Below are positions 54,274-62,442 of a DNA stretch of 64,000 nucleotides, piece after piece (the stretch's first letter is position 1; each line of letters begins with the position of its first letter). This stretch comes from Bacteroidota bacterium. GTDB lineage: Bacteria > Bacteroidota > Bacteroidia > Cytophagales > Cyclobacteriaceae. The stretch lies in the NCBI GenBank assembly GCA_018267135.1, contig JAFDZA010000007.1, positions 62,001 to 126,000 of the forward strand. The letters run 5' to 3'. Under the pieces are notes generated by a model, which searched no databases, had not been told where the DNA came from, and was given only the letters and a program-made list of their open reading frames with translations. Both the position numbers and the translations under genes were made by a program.

Positions 54274-57200
54274 TATGCTGCCATTTTTAATTTTACTTTC
54301 AGTGCTTTGGCTTTCAATGCGAGGCGCAGGCGCAACACATTGGCCGACCTCACCCCGTCCCTCTCCGAAGGAGAGGGTGACGGCTCAGGTTCAAGTTTTA
54401 CGATTTCTGTCTTCCGTTCTTCGATTTTCTCTGCGACTTCCATCTTCACCTTGTCACTGATCTGCTCAAAGCCCCTGTCAGCTTCGACTTCATTGATGAT
54501 CATGTCAAGTTGGTAAGGCAATACGCTCACGCTTGCATTATGCTTCTGTTGAAACAGTTGCACAACCTTTTCCAATCTCTTTGATGGGAATGTGGCGACC
54601 ATGTAGTTGCTCGTTTTGTCGAAACGCCCGTTGTCCATGAGCGCGTTCAATTCTTGGTCGAGATAAACATCACCGCCACCACTTCGGCTTGCCGACACCA
54701 TCAATTTGAAATTGTTGTCGTACGTCTTTGTCAGCGTTGCACCATCTTCGGTGGTGATGCTGTTCCCACCGACAAGCCCCGCTATTATCTTGAGGGCTTT
54801 GATGATGGGGACTTTGATCAAGTTCTCGCCCTGCTTTGTTTCGCTCGGTTCCCATCCATCGGGCATGAGCCTGCCTTTCATCGTCCGTCCATCGTGCGTG
54901 GTGTAACTGATGAGCCTACCTTTGTTGAAAGAATCATCGCCATAGCTCTGCAACAGGTTGCCCGTGACGATGTAAGCAACGCCACGATCCTTTGTCACCG
55001 ACTTGATGGCCGATTGCCACTCATCTTTCAGTTGCTCAAAATTGATGTGTGGGAGACTTGCACTCACGCCCATGATAGCGTTGATGTCTTTTATTTTCGA
55101 CAGCGGTATGTCGATGCGCTTTTTCCCCGAGGCGATGGCCACCTGCAATTTCATGTTCGACGGTAAAAAAGGTTTTTCATTGTTGGGGTCAACGCGGACA
55201 CCTAAACAAACTGCAAGGCTTTTGGCACTGCTTTCGTTTTCCATGTCGAGCGGGTAAAACAGTTTGCGACCGATGGTAAAGAAACTGAAAATGTCGAGCA
55301 TCGCCTGTGAACGGTTGTTCGACTTTGCGATCTCCTTGGTCAGTTTTTCTTCACGTGCCTTTTCAAGTTCTCGCCCTCGTATTTCCAAAAAAGATTTGCG
55401 CTCTGTTTCGCTGTGCAAAGCCTTGTAGCCTTTCTCATCGGCAATGTTTTCGATGCGTAGCTTGTAATCGTCTTTGATTTCCTTCAACAATGCGTTTAGG
55501 TTGGATTGGGTTGTCAGGCCAAACTTGTTGACGAGAGCTTCTTTTATTTGAGTTGGTGTTTTATTTTCCAGCGATTGCACATAAAGGTTCTCCAGTTCGT
55601 TCACCGAGTAAGGTTTTTTCAAAATATTCACTTCGCATTTTTCGATGTAGGTGTTGTCACCAAAGGCACTTTGACCGCCTTTCCCAACAATCTTGATCGA
55701 CTTGTCCAGTGTGGCCGCTTTCAGGTCGAGTACATCAACTTCGAGGTCATATTCATCAATCTGCTTGAGGTATTCCACTTCCTCGCGGTACATTTTCAGG
55801 ATGGCCGAATAGAATTTTTCCTGCGTGTCAGTCGGAAGCACAGCCACGCGCCCACTTACTCGGTGGGCTGCATCTTCCATCACGGTATTGTTCCCATTGT
55901 CTGCACTGGATTCACTCAACCCAAGCGGGTCGTCCAACAACGTGTTTATCGTTGGGTTATCTTTCAAATAGGTTGTCACCACGCGGTCACCGATCTTGTT
56001 GAGAAAATCGTCCACCGAAAGAACAGCTTCACTTTGCTTCTGGTTGGAAGTGGTGTTTGCATCGAGGCTTTTCAGTTTCTTCTGCAACATCATCATCAAC
56101 CGTTTCTCCGCAGGGATGGCCGAGAACACATAGTCGTAGATGGGTTTGTAAATCTGACCTGTGCGGTTGATGCGCCCGCGTTTTTGTACTTCCGTGTTGA
56201 TGTCGAGTTCCGCTTGTAGCAACAGCATCACCCGTTGCTTCACCTGTTCCCTTGGGACATTCTTTGTTGGCAGCGCATGTGCGCTTGCACCCGTGCTTCC
56301 GCTCTGGTTGATCATCAGGACATCGACTTCGTTGTTTTGGAATTTTCGGAACGCATCGTTGGCAAATTCGCGCTTGCGCGTTTTGATGAGTCCGATGTTT
56401 TTTTCTTTGCCGAGTTTCAGTTCCACTTCCAGTTTGCGGCCTGTGACTTCGGCCACGCGATACCCTGCATCGACAAGTTTTTTCTTCACAAGGTCAATGG
56501 GACTGATGACGATGCCAGAACTGACCGAACGGATTTTTGCAGCAATTTTTTTGTATTCTGTTTGGGCTTCCTCGCTCAAATCCGTTATCTCGAATTTTTT
56601 ATGCACGCTTTTTCCCGTTTCATCGCGCTCGGTATAACGCAGCACACCGTCCAATCCTTTTTGTAACACGGTGGCGAAGTCTGCATTGATCTTTGTGCCG
56701 TCTTCGTTTTTGCTTTGCCCATCTACATCGGTGAGGCTTTCGATGAAACTTCCCATTGTGGAAGAAAAAGCGATGACAGGTTTCTTGCCTTCTTTCAACC
56801 GTTGGATCGCACGTTCGGCAACGGCATCCGCTTTGATGGCAAACAGCATTTGGTTCACAACTTGGAACACTTTGCTGAAGTAAGGGGTACTGTCTACGCC
56901 TGCGCCCTTTGTTCCCTTCCTCTTTTCAATATTGCTCCCCGTGTTCGTCTTGGCCGCAATCTTGTCGAGGGAATCTACTTCTATATCAATAAAATCTTTT
57001 TGGAAAGCGATGATGTCGCGGACGATCTGTGTGATGTTGTCGCTGATCGCCTTGTGTTCGGCTGCTTTTTCATCGAGCGTGATGTAGTTCACCTCGATGC
57101 CCTCGAAGCTGCGTTCCCTGCGTATCATCTGGCCGTGCTGTACAAGCTGGGCAGATAAAACTTCTTGCAATGCGACACCACCGCGTTCGATCCCTTCCAC

Positions 57201-59129
57201 CAAAGCATTCTTGCTCATGTTGGCCTCGCTCATGGCCGTCTTCATCGCATAGATGGGCATGTTGTCGGGACGCTTGGCAAAAGTGGCCGAAAGGAAGGTA
57301 ACGCCTTTGGTCTCGCGGATGATGTCCTGCAAGATTTTTCCTGTGTTGCTCTCGCCACTGGCGTTGTGCGCTTCGTCCATGACGATGATGTTCCCTTTCG
57401 CGATGTGCTGTACCCATGAACCTTTTGGTGACTTGCCTACAATCTCACCGCGCTTGTTGATTTCGCCACCCGAAATCTGGGAATAGGTTAGCATGACATA
57501 GTCAAATTCTTTTGGGAGGTTTCCGCTGTCGATGATTTTCTTTTGTGCGTCAGCGCCCAACGCTTCGTAGACCACATTGCCATCTTCATCCTTCACGTGC
57601 GTTTTGCTGTCGCGTGCATTGACGATGTACGGTTTGAGCGATTCGCTCCCGATGGCCTTCAGGTCGCGATAGAGGTCGCTGAACAAGTTCGGTTTTTCCG
57701 TGATAAAAATGGGGTGCATCCCTTGTTGTCTGCCATAGCGTACCATTGCCGCAGCGATGCGGCCTTTGCCGATGCCTGTCTGGTCGCCCACTATCAAGGC
57801 TTGCCCTCGCTGCTCAATATTATATATGGCGAGGGCAACAGCATCAGATTGTTCCGCGCTCAGCGACTTGCACAGCTCTGTCTGAGATGAAAAGCCCAAT
57901 TTCTTTTGTACATACACTTCGACATTTCCGACAACAACTTTGAGCTTCTTCAACGCTTGGTGTATTTCGTAGCCCATGCTGTCGGGCGTATCCACGTCAA
58001 GGCTGTTGCAGACCTGTGAGGCAGGGATGTAGGGCATACCTAGGTCTGAACTATGATTGATTTGATTGTCTGAACTATGATTTTTTTGATTGGTATGATT
58101 CCTCTGATTGGAGAGGAGAAGCTTCGCTTTTAATGCTTTTGCTTTCAGCTTTAATTTTAGCTTCATCGAATTATGGGATTCAGAAATTGGTTGTTCACGG
58201 TGATCAGCAAACCGCATGACACGGTGGAATAATTCTTCGAAAGTGTTGACCACTACATCACGATCGGTCTTCAGCGGTGCAACACCTTCGGGTGTGGGCT
58301 TGCGGCCATCGATCAATATCAAACGTACATTGAACGAAGTCCCCTGCCTGCTGTAAAGTGCGTGGCCATCGATCTGTATAGTGTCAAGTACATGGTAATG
58401 CTTATGGAGGTAGTTGAAAAAAATCCTGTTCTTTCCCTGCGCGATGCGACCATGTACGTCCCATTGCGTGTGGTTGCCGATGATGATGGCCGCGCGGCCA
58501 CTGTCATTCAAAGAGTCGAGTGCGCGGATGGCCATGAGGTGGTCGAGGTCTTTGATCGCATAACCTTCGATCTCAATGTCATTGCGCAACCTTCCGAACG
58601 GAGGGTTGGTCAGCACCGCATCAAACCGAAAACCTTCCAGCCGAGAGGTCGCATCGAAGTGGTGTACTTTTTTGAAGTTTTGCGTTTTAAGGTTTTCCCT
58701 TCTGACCGCATCGATTTCATTCACATAAAAATGCTGTGGATCTCCCGCGATGGTGAGCAGCCCGTTCCCAGCACTCGGTTCAAAGTAATCCCCAGCTTTA
58801 TCTACCCCGCAAAAAATTCCCATCAGGTAACCGATGGGCGCTGGGGTGCTGTACTGTTGCAGCATGATCGACTGGCTCGTGCGGTGCGAAAGGTTCACCT
58901 GCGCCCTGTACAGTTCGACTATGTCTGCATACTTTTCAGCAATGGTTTTGTTGTGCTGATGCGCAAGCATCCGCGCTTGGCGGACGATGGCCAGTTCGGA
59001 AAATTCCTTGACAAGATTTTTATCATGGATACCGAATGACCTTGCCATCTTTTCAAGGAGGAGCTTGTTCTGCCTCCCTTTGGATTGCAGCAATCCTTCA
59101 ACAGCTTTTACAAAACCTTCTTTGTTCAC
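54273..59129 (-). CDS. Giant N6-adenine methyltransferase fused to a strawberry-notch-like helicase
   Basis: About 1618 residues from a GTG start at 59129, chosen because it follows the upstream stop by 5 bp; an ATG at 59213 would overlap that gene by 79 bp. The N-terminal methyltransferase has FEPSAGNGLL and NPPF near residue 175. A linker of repeated DNA follows (58044-58091). The superfamily 2 helicase has QTGIGKGR near 450 and MDEAHNASG near 590, with a C-terminal RINRTGQ-like motif, typical of strawberry-notch proteins in phages and mobile elements, where such fusions can protect invading DNA. The last 35 residues (LRLRLALKAKALKVKLKMAA) come from low-complexity DNA next to a hairpin. No nuclease domain is obvious. 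Confidence 0.8.
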   Translation of the reverse strand: MNKEGFVKAVEGLLQSKGRQNKLLLEKMARSFGIHDKNLVKEFSELAIVRQARMLAHQHNKTIAEKYADIVELYRAQVNLSHRTSQSIMLQQYSTPAPIGYLMGIFCGVDKAGDYFEPSAGNGLLTIAGDPQHFYVNEIDAVRRENLKTQNFKKVHHFDATSRLEGFRFDAVLTNPPFGRLRNDIEIEGYAIKDLDHLMAIRALDSLNDSGRAAIIIGNHTQWDVHGRIAQGKNRIFFNYLHKHYHVLDTIQIDGHALYSRQGTSFNVRLILIDGRKPTPEGVAPLKTDRDVVVNTFEELFHRVMRFADHREQPISESHNSMKLKLKLKAKALKAKLLLSNQRNHTNQKNHSSDNQINHSSDLGMPYIPASQVCNSLDVDTPDSMGYEIHQALKKLKVVVGNVEVYVQKKLGFSSQTELCKSLSAEQSDAVALAIYNIEQRGQALIVGDQTGIGKGRIAAAMVRYGRQQGMHPIFITEKPNLFSDLYRDLKAIGSESLKPYIVNARDSKTHVKDEDGNVVYEALGADAQKKIIDSGNLPKEFDYVMLTYSQISGGEINKRGEIVGKSPKGSWVQHIAKGNIIVMDEAHNASGESNTGKILQDIIRETKGVTFLSATFAKRPDNMPIYAMKTAMSEANMSKNALVEGIERGGVALQEVLSAQLVQHGQMIRRERSFEGIEVNYITLDEKAAEHKAISDNITQIVRDIIAFQKDFIDIEVDSLDKIAAKTNTGSNIEKRKGTKGAGVDSTPYFSKVFQVVNQMLFAIKADAVAERAIQRLKEGKKPVIAFSSTMGSFIESLTDVDGQSKNEDGTKINADFATVLQKGLDGVLRYTERDETGKSVHKKFEITDLSEEAQTEYKKIAAKIRSVSSGIVISPIDLVKKKLVDAGYRVAEVTGRKLEVELKLGKEKNIGLIKTRKREFANDAFRKFQNNEVDVLMINQSGSTGASAHALPTKNVPREQVKQRVMLLLQAELDINTEVQKRGRINRTGQIYKPIYDYVFSAIPAEKRLMMMLQKKLKSLDANTTSNQKQSEAVLSVDDFLNKIGDRVVTTYLKDNPTINTLLDDPLGLSESSADNGNNTVMEDAAHRVSGRVAVLPTDTQEKFYSAILKMYREEVEYLKQIDEYDLEVDVLDLKAATLDKSIKIVGKGGQSAFGDNTYIEKCEVNILKKPYSVNELENLYVQSLENKTPTQIKEALVNKFGLTTQSNLNALLKEIKDDYKLRIENIADEKGYKALHSETERKSFLEIRGRELEKAREEKLTKEIAKSNNRSQAMLDIFSFFTIGRKLFYPLDMENESSAKSLAVCLGVRVDPNNEKPFLPSNMKLQVAIASGKKRIDIPLSKIKDINAIMGVSASLPHINFEQLKDEWQSAIKSVTKDRGVAYIVTGNLLQSYGDDSFNKGRLISYTTHDGRTMKGRLMPDGWEPSETKQGENLIKVPIIKALKIIAGLVGGNSITTEDGATLTKTYDNNFKLMVSASRSGGGDVYLDQELNALMDNGRFDKTSNYMVATFPSKRLEKVVQLFQQKHNASVSVLPYQLDMIINEVEADRGFEQISDKVKMEVAEKIEERKTEIVKLEPEPSPSPSERDGVRSANVLRLRLALKAKALKVKLKMAA
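54359..54377. repeat. Hairpin repeat inside the 3' end of the giant helicase gene
   Basis: CCCTCTCC and GGAGAGGG are perfect inverted repeats around GAA. The flanks CACCCCGT and TGACGG resemble dispersed REP-type elements usually found between genes. Here it is translated in frame as part of the Ser/Pro-rich tail. Confidence 0.55.
58044..58091. repeat. Two tandem 24-bp repeats inside the giant helicase gene
   Basis: GTCTGAACTATGATTGATTT and GTCTGAACTATGATTTTTTT begin two adjacent 24-bp units (58044-58067 and 58068-58091) that differ at only 2 positions. They encode the 8-residue repeat NQxNHSSD in the linker between methyltransferase and helicase. The GTCTGAACTATGATT core resembles repeats dispersed between genes in Bacteroidota. 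Confidence 0.8.
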
Positions 59130-59134
59130 CGTGA

Positions 59135-59755
59135 TTATTTTTTGTTCACCCGTATCAATTCCTGCGAGGTGATCTTCACAAACGGGTTGACACTGGTAAT
59201 GTCGGAGTACCACTTTTTGCGACCGATGCGGAGTCCGAGTATTTTTTTCCGCTGCCAGTACACCACGCCTTGGAGCGGTACTTTGATTTCGATATGGGGC
59301 TGGATTTCTTTTCCCTGTATTGTCCCCTGAACAATATTGAGGCTGTCCTTGTACGAAAAAACTTTCGCTGGCAGCAACGTGCTGTCGATGTTCAACATCA
59401 CCGTGTCGCGCAATGGCAATTTGAAATTCCTGAAAAACCTCAGATGGATCTGCGACATCTCGTCAAGGTTGTTCAGGCGTTGGTTAATGCCAGCGAACTG
59501 ACCCAGATAAACCAAGCGTTCGTTGTCGCGGAGTTCCCGCGTGTTGCGCAATGTCAAATCGAGCAACTCCGTCTTGGCGGTTTCGCGGCCAAGTTTGTTT
59601 TTGTAAAATGTCGTGTTCGATGTTTCGGCATTGGCAAACGCCAATGCCTGCTCTCGTTCTTTGTGGAGCTGCGCTATTTTCTTTTCTTCCATCACCACCA
59701 GCCCACCGAGGACTGAGATGATAATGATTGCAACGGCTATTATTTTAAGTTCCAT
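59135..59755 (-). CDS. Membrane-anchored coiled-coil protein
   Basis: The 206-residue protein has one N-terminal membrane span (IIAVAIIIISVLGGLVVM), a charged coiled-coil (about 25-100) and a beta-rich C-terminal part (QPHIEIKVPLQGVVYWQRKK) ending near the membrane helicase gene start. The design recalls DUF6549-type proteins of Bacteroidota phages and elements, whose role is unknown. It lies between the holin-sized protein and the giant helicase, all on one strand. A spanin-like or structural role is possible. Confidence 0.55.
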   Translation of the reverse strand: MELKIIAVAIIIISVLGGLVVMEEKKIAQLHKEREQALAFANAETSNTTFYKNKLGRETAKTELLDLTLRNTRELRDNERLVYLGQFAGINQRLNNLDEMSQIHLRFFRNFKLPLRDTVMLNIDSTLLPAKVFSYKDSLNIVQGTIQGKEIQPHIEIKVPLQGVVYWQRKKILGLRIGRKKWYSDITSVNPFVKITSQELIRVNKK

Positions 59756-59791
59756 ATTTTTTCTTTCACTTTAACATTTCACTTTTCACTT

Positions 59792-60052
59792 TTAACTGAT
59801 CTTCGCGTTCCGCTCCACATCTTTCCTCAGTTCCTCGATGGCCAGCGTCAGCTTGGTCTGGCTGTCCACTGCCTTGCCATAGAGTTCCATGAGCTTATCT
59901 TGGTTGTGCATGATCTGCTCGTCTTTGTCTTTGATGACCTTGTTTTTTTCTTTGATGTACGACCACATGATGTAGCCGATGACGGCCATCACGATGATGA
60001 TCGGTGATTGCTGCAACAGCGTGTTGATAAGTACTGGGTTGATTGTTTCCAT
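59792..60052 (-). CDS. Small holin-like membrane protein
   Basis: The 86-residue protein has one membrane span (PIIIVMAVIGYIMWSYI) followed by a charged helix with heptad spacing (KVIKDKDEQIMHNQDKLMEL). This is the layout of BhlA-type and other single-span holin-like proteins. It starts 10 bp after the stop of the muramidase gene, so a lysis pair is plausible. Small size makes the assignment tentative. Confidence 0.55.
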   Translation of the reverse strand: METINPVLINTLLQQSPIIIVMAVIGYIMWSYIKEKNKVIKDKDEQIMHNQDKLMELYGKAVDSQTKLTLAIEELRKDVERNAKIS

Positions 60053-60062
60053 TGAATAATTT

Positions 60063-60731
60063 TTATGCGGCCTGTTTCATTTTTGATTTCGTATTTCCAA
60101 ATACCACGTACAGCAAAATGCCTGTGGCGATCACACCTGTGGCCACCAAGGCGATGTTGGTACTGTTCTCTTTCACTTTTGTTTTCACCGACTCGTACAA
60201 TCGGTCAAGCCGCTTTGCCCACCCTTCGTAGTTGGCAGATTGGTTGGGCAAAGAGAGATACCATTGCTTTTTGAAACCTGAAAAACTTTTCACAAAATCC
60301 GCTTCGTTGGAAACCGAGTTGAGCCGTTGCAGTGTCAACGTGTCCATCCTCCCGTTGATCGGCAGTTGCATGAACTGTTGGAGCTTTCGGATGGCAGTGA
60401 CAGAACCCGATGCCCAAGCCCAATCGACCAGCGTGTCGGCAACCGCTTGGCTTTTGATCTGGTCGCCTTTGACCGCATCCCAATAGCCGAACTTGAAGAC
60501 CATTTCCCAAACCTGCTGAGGCATCGCATAGAAAATCGCGATGAGCTTCTCTTGGCTCACATTGAGCCGCGGTTGAAATTTCTTCAGCGTTGACCACGTG
60601 ATGCCCTTGTTGGTGTGGAAACCTTTTCCGTCAGGCACAGGGTCAACACTGGCCTTGTCTGTTTTGGCCTTGCTCAAGCCGCCTTCTGCACGAAGGAGGA
60701 ACGGTATGATCTCTCTGTAGTTTGCCATCAC
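60063..60731 (-). CDS. GH108-type muramidase with peptidoglycan-binding domain and C-terminal membrane anchor
   Basis: The 222-residue protein begins with the N-acetylmuramidase (glycosyl hydrolase 108) pattern YREIIPFLLRAEGG, where Glu is the expected catalytic residue, then TNKGITWSTLKKF and MVFKFGYWDAVKGDQI. The middle part (about 110-165) matches peptidoglycan-binding domain 3. It ends with a membrane span (IALVATGVIATGILLYVVFG) and a basic tail. No signal peptide is present. A lysozyme anchored by its C-terminus is unusual for free endolysins and is seen in phages with an internal membrane. The start overlaps the previous stop by 4 bp (ATGA). Confidence 0.85.
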   Translation of the reverse strand: MMANYREIIPFLLRAEGGLSKAKTDKASVDPVPDGKGFHTNKGITWSTLKKFQPRLNVSQEKLIAIFYAMPQQVWEMVFKFGYWDAVKGDQIKSQAVADTLVDWAWASGSVTAIRKLQQFMQLPINGRMDTLTLQRLNSVSNEADFVKSFSGFKKQWYLSLPNQSANYEGWAKRLDRLYESVKTKVKENSTNIALVATGVIATGILLYVVFGNTKSKMKQAA

Positions 60732-61351
60732 ACTTTTACCACACCTCCTGGAGTTGGAACTGAAATACTCGAATCGCCCTTGATAAAGTTTTTGTAGGCG
60801 TATGCACCAACGAACAGTATCACACCACCGACCAAGACTGGCACGGCATACTTCGCAAGGTTCGTAAAGTTGCTGAGCGTCCCCGTTGCACCATCAATGA
60901 TTTTTCCTGTGTTGTCAACGGTATTGACCAACGTGTTCGAAGCTGAGTCAACAATCTTTGAAGTCTTGTCGCCAGCCGCCACGGAAAAATCCTGAAGGCG
61001 GTTGAATATCGAGCTGAGGCCAACGCTGACGAAGTAGGTATGGAACTCACTTCCGTACCCACATTTAGATAATGTCCAGCTCGCGCGCGCCCAATGGCCA
61101 ACAAAAACTTCGTTCGCTTTGGCGATGGCATCTTTTTCAGGATACCTGATCCTGCTCTTGAACCTTCCTTCTTTGAACCATTTCACAAGCCCCTTGTGGA
61201 AGATCATCCAATCATTGCATTCCCATTTCACTTCGCCTTTGTGGCGCAGTGAATAGTTGGGCTGCGCAATGTCGTTGGTGTGGACATCGAATATCACTGG
61301 CACTTCTGCAACACCAAGCGAACCGTTTTGATATGGCAAAGAGAACGTCAT
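60728..61351 (-). CDS. Membrane protein of unknown function
   Basis: 207 residues from the ATG at 61351. The longer open frame reaching 61696 overlaps two other genes and its extra part is Cys/Gln-rich without domain character, so it is rejected. The N-terminal half is beta-rich (MTFSLPYQNGSLGVAEVPVI, DWMIFHKGLVKWFKEG). An amphipathic helix with Asn/Thr/Ser follows, and the end holds one membrane span (YAVPVLVGGVILFVGAYAY). The start overlaps the stop of a 57-residue gene (ATGA), and its stop overlaps the muramidase start by 4 bp. Not recognised. Confidence 0.6.
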   Translation of the reverse strand: MTFSLPYQNGSLGVAEVPVIFDVHTNDIAQPNYSLRHKGEVKWECNDWMIFHKGLVKWFKEGRFKSRIRYPEKDAIAKANEVFVGHWARASWTLSKCGYGSEFHTYFVSVGLSSIFNRLQDFSVAAGDKTSKIVDSASNTLVNTVDNTGKIIDGATGTLSNFTNLAKYAVPVLVGGVILFVGAYAYKNFIKGDSSISVPTPGGVVKV

Positions 61352-61521
61352 AGGAAGTGCTGGTACATTTTCAATTTTTCGTTCATGCCCTTTTTGCAAC
61401 TCTTGTTCGCAAGGATGACAAGGCTGTCGCGCGTGGCATTGTTGGCAAGTATTTGCAAGGCTTGTTGGATGTCCGTTTTCTCCTTGTCGTTCTGTGGTTT
61501 TATGTTGATCGTTACTTCCAT
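61348..61521 (-). CDS. Small 57-residue soluble protein
   Basis: The frame begins MEVTINIKPQNDKEKTDIQQ at 61521 and ends QHFL before the TGA at 61348. Its stop overlaps the next start as ATGA, the usual coupling of this gene series, and the gene lies in what would otherwise be an unexplained gap. It is charged and helical with no membrane segment and no family match that I know. Translation coupling is the main support. Confidence 0.5.
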   Translation of the reverse strand: MEVTINIKPQNDKEKTDIQQALQILANNATRDSLVILANKSCKKGMNEKLKMYQHFL

Positions 61522-61551
61522 CGGCTAATTGATAATTGACTAATTGAAAAA

Positions 61552-62433
61552 TCAGTTGTGTGTTCCCGTCATCGGGTTTCCTTTCAGCACGTTGATCAAC
61601 CGCATGGAGGCAGCTTTCACATCGGATGAGTTTGTCAGATGGTACACCAATTGATAAAAAATTTCCTGAACATCTTCGGGCTGCTTGTAGAGCCATGCTC
61701 GGATGTTGACGAGGTACTGTTCCGTCTGCGGGTTGGTGAGTTCGGGCGAGCCATTGATCTGTGGCTGTCCCATCGTCTGATCCATCGGTATGCCCATCAT
61801 GCGCGAGGCCATGCCCGCGAGCAGTGTCATCACTTGGGGACTTTCGGCTGCACGTTCCACAAAACCGTTGAGGCCAGATTTATTTTCCACCGATTGTGTG
61901 AGCTTCTCCACCTCGTGGTCTTTCTTGATCATCTCCTTTTCGAACTCGCGCACTTTGGTATCGAGTGTTTTGTTCTCTGCCAGCAACCTGCGGTTTTCAT
62001 TTTCGAGCTTGCTTGTTTTTTCCTGCTCGGTCTTGAGCGCGTAATCTTTCCAACTGTCGAACGGTCTTTCCATTGGTTTTGAAATTTTTGATTGTGTGCG
62101 AAACGAAGGGGTTAGGTTTTCCCTCTCATCCGAATCAAAGAGCTTGGGCTGCACAACATTGCCCAATGTTGTGTTCGGTGCAGTGCCATTGTTTGGGATG
62201 GTGAACGTTTTGCAGATGACCTCTGCCGAACCGTTGGGGCGGTAGGCTTCCACTATGACCTCTTTCACACCTTGTGCCTTCACGTCATCAATGGCTTGCT
62301 GAATTGCGTCACGGTCATTGCCGTCTATTTTGCGATAGAGTCGCATTGTTTTTCCATCGGGCAATCGGTAGCCAACGGAAACACGCCTGCGGTTGGTGCT
62401 GGTGTAGGTGAAGATCTCGTTCATGGATTGCAA
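61552..62433 (-). CDS. Coiled-coil protein of unknown function
   Basis: 293 residues with three parts. The N-terminal beta-rich domain (about 1-85) has VSVGYRLPDGKTMRLYRKID. A charged coiled coil (about 125-195; KLENENRRLLAENKTLDTKV) follows. The C-terminal helical part contains VMTLLAGMASRMMGIPM, Gln/Asn-rich stretches and YLVNIRAWLYKQPEDVQEIF. No signal peptide. It sits in the phage-like gene series between the secreted fibre-like gene and the 57-residue gene. A structural or assembly role would fit but is not supported by any motif. Confidence 0.55.
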   Translation of the reverse strand: MQSMNEIFTYTSTNRRRVSVGYRLPDGKTMRLYRKIDGNDRDAIQQAIDDVKAQGVKEVIVEAYRPNGSAEVICKTFTIPNNGTAPNTTLGNVVQPKLFDSDERENLTPSFRTQSKISKPMERPFDSWKDYALKTEQEKTSKLENENRRLLAENKTLDTKVREFEKEMIKKDHEVEKLTQSVENKSGLNGFVERAAESPQVMTLLAGMASRMMGIPMDQTMGQPQINGSPELTNPQTEQYLVNIRAWLYKQPEDVQEIFYQLVYHLTNSSDVKAASMRLINVLKGNPMTGTHN

Positions 62434-62442
62434 ATAAAATTT

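Noticed and set aside
61352..61696. N-terminal extension of the membrane protein ending at 60728
   Set aside because: It overlaps the coiled-coil gene and the 57-residue gene, and its Cys/Gln/His-rich translation looks like an out-of-frame reading.
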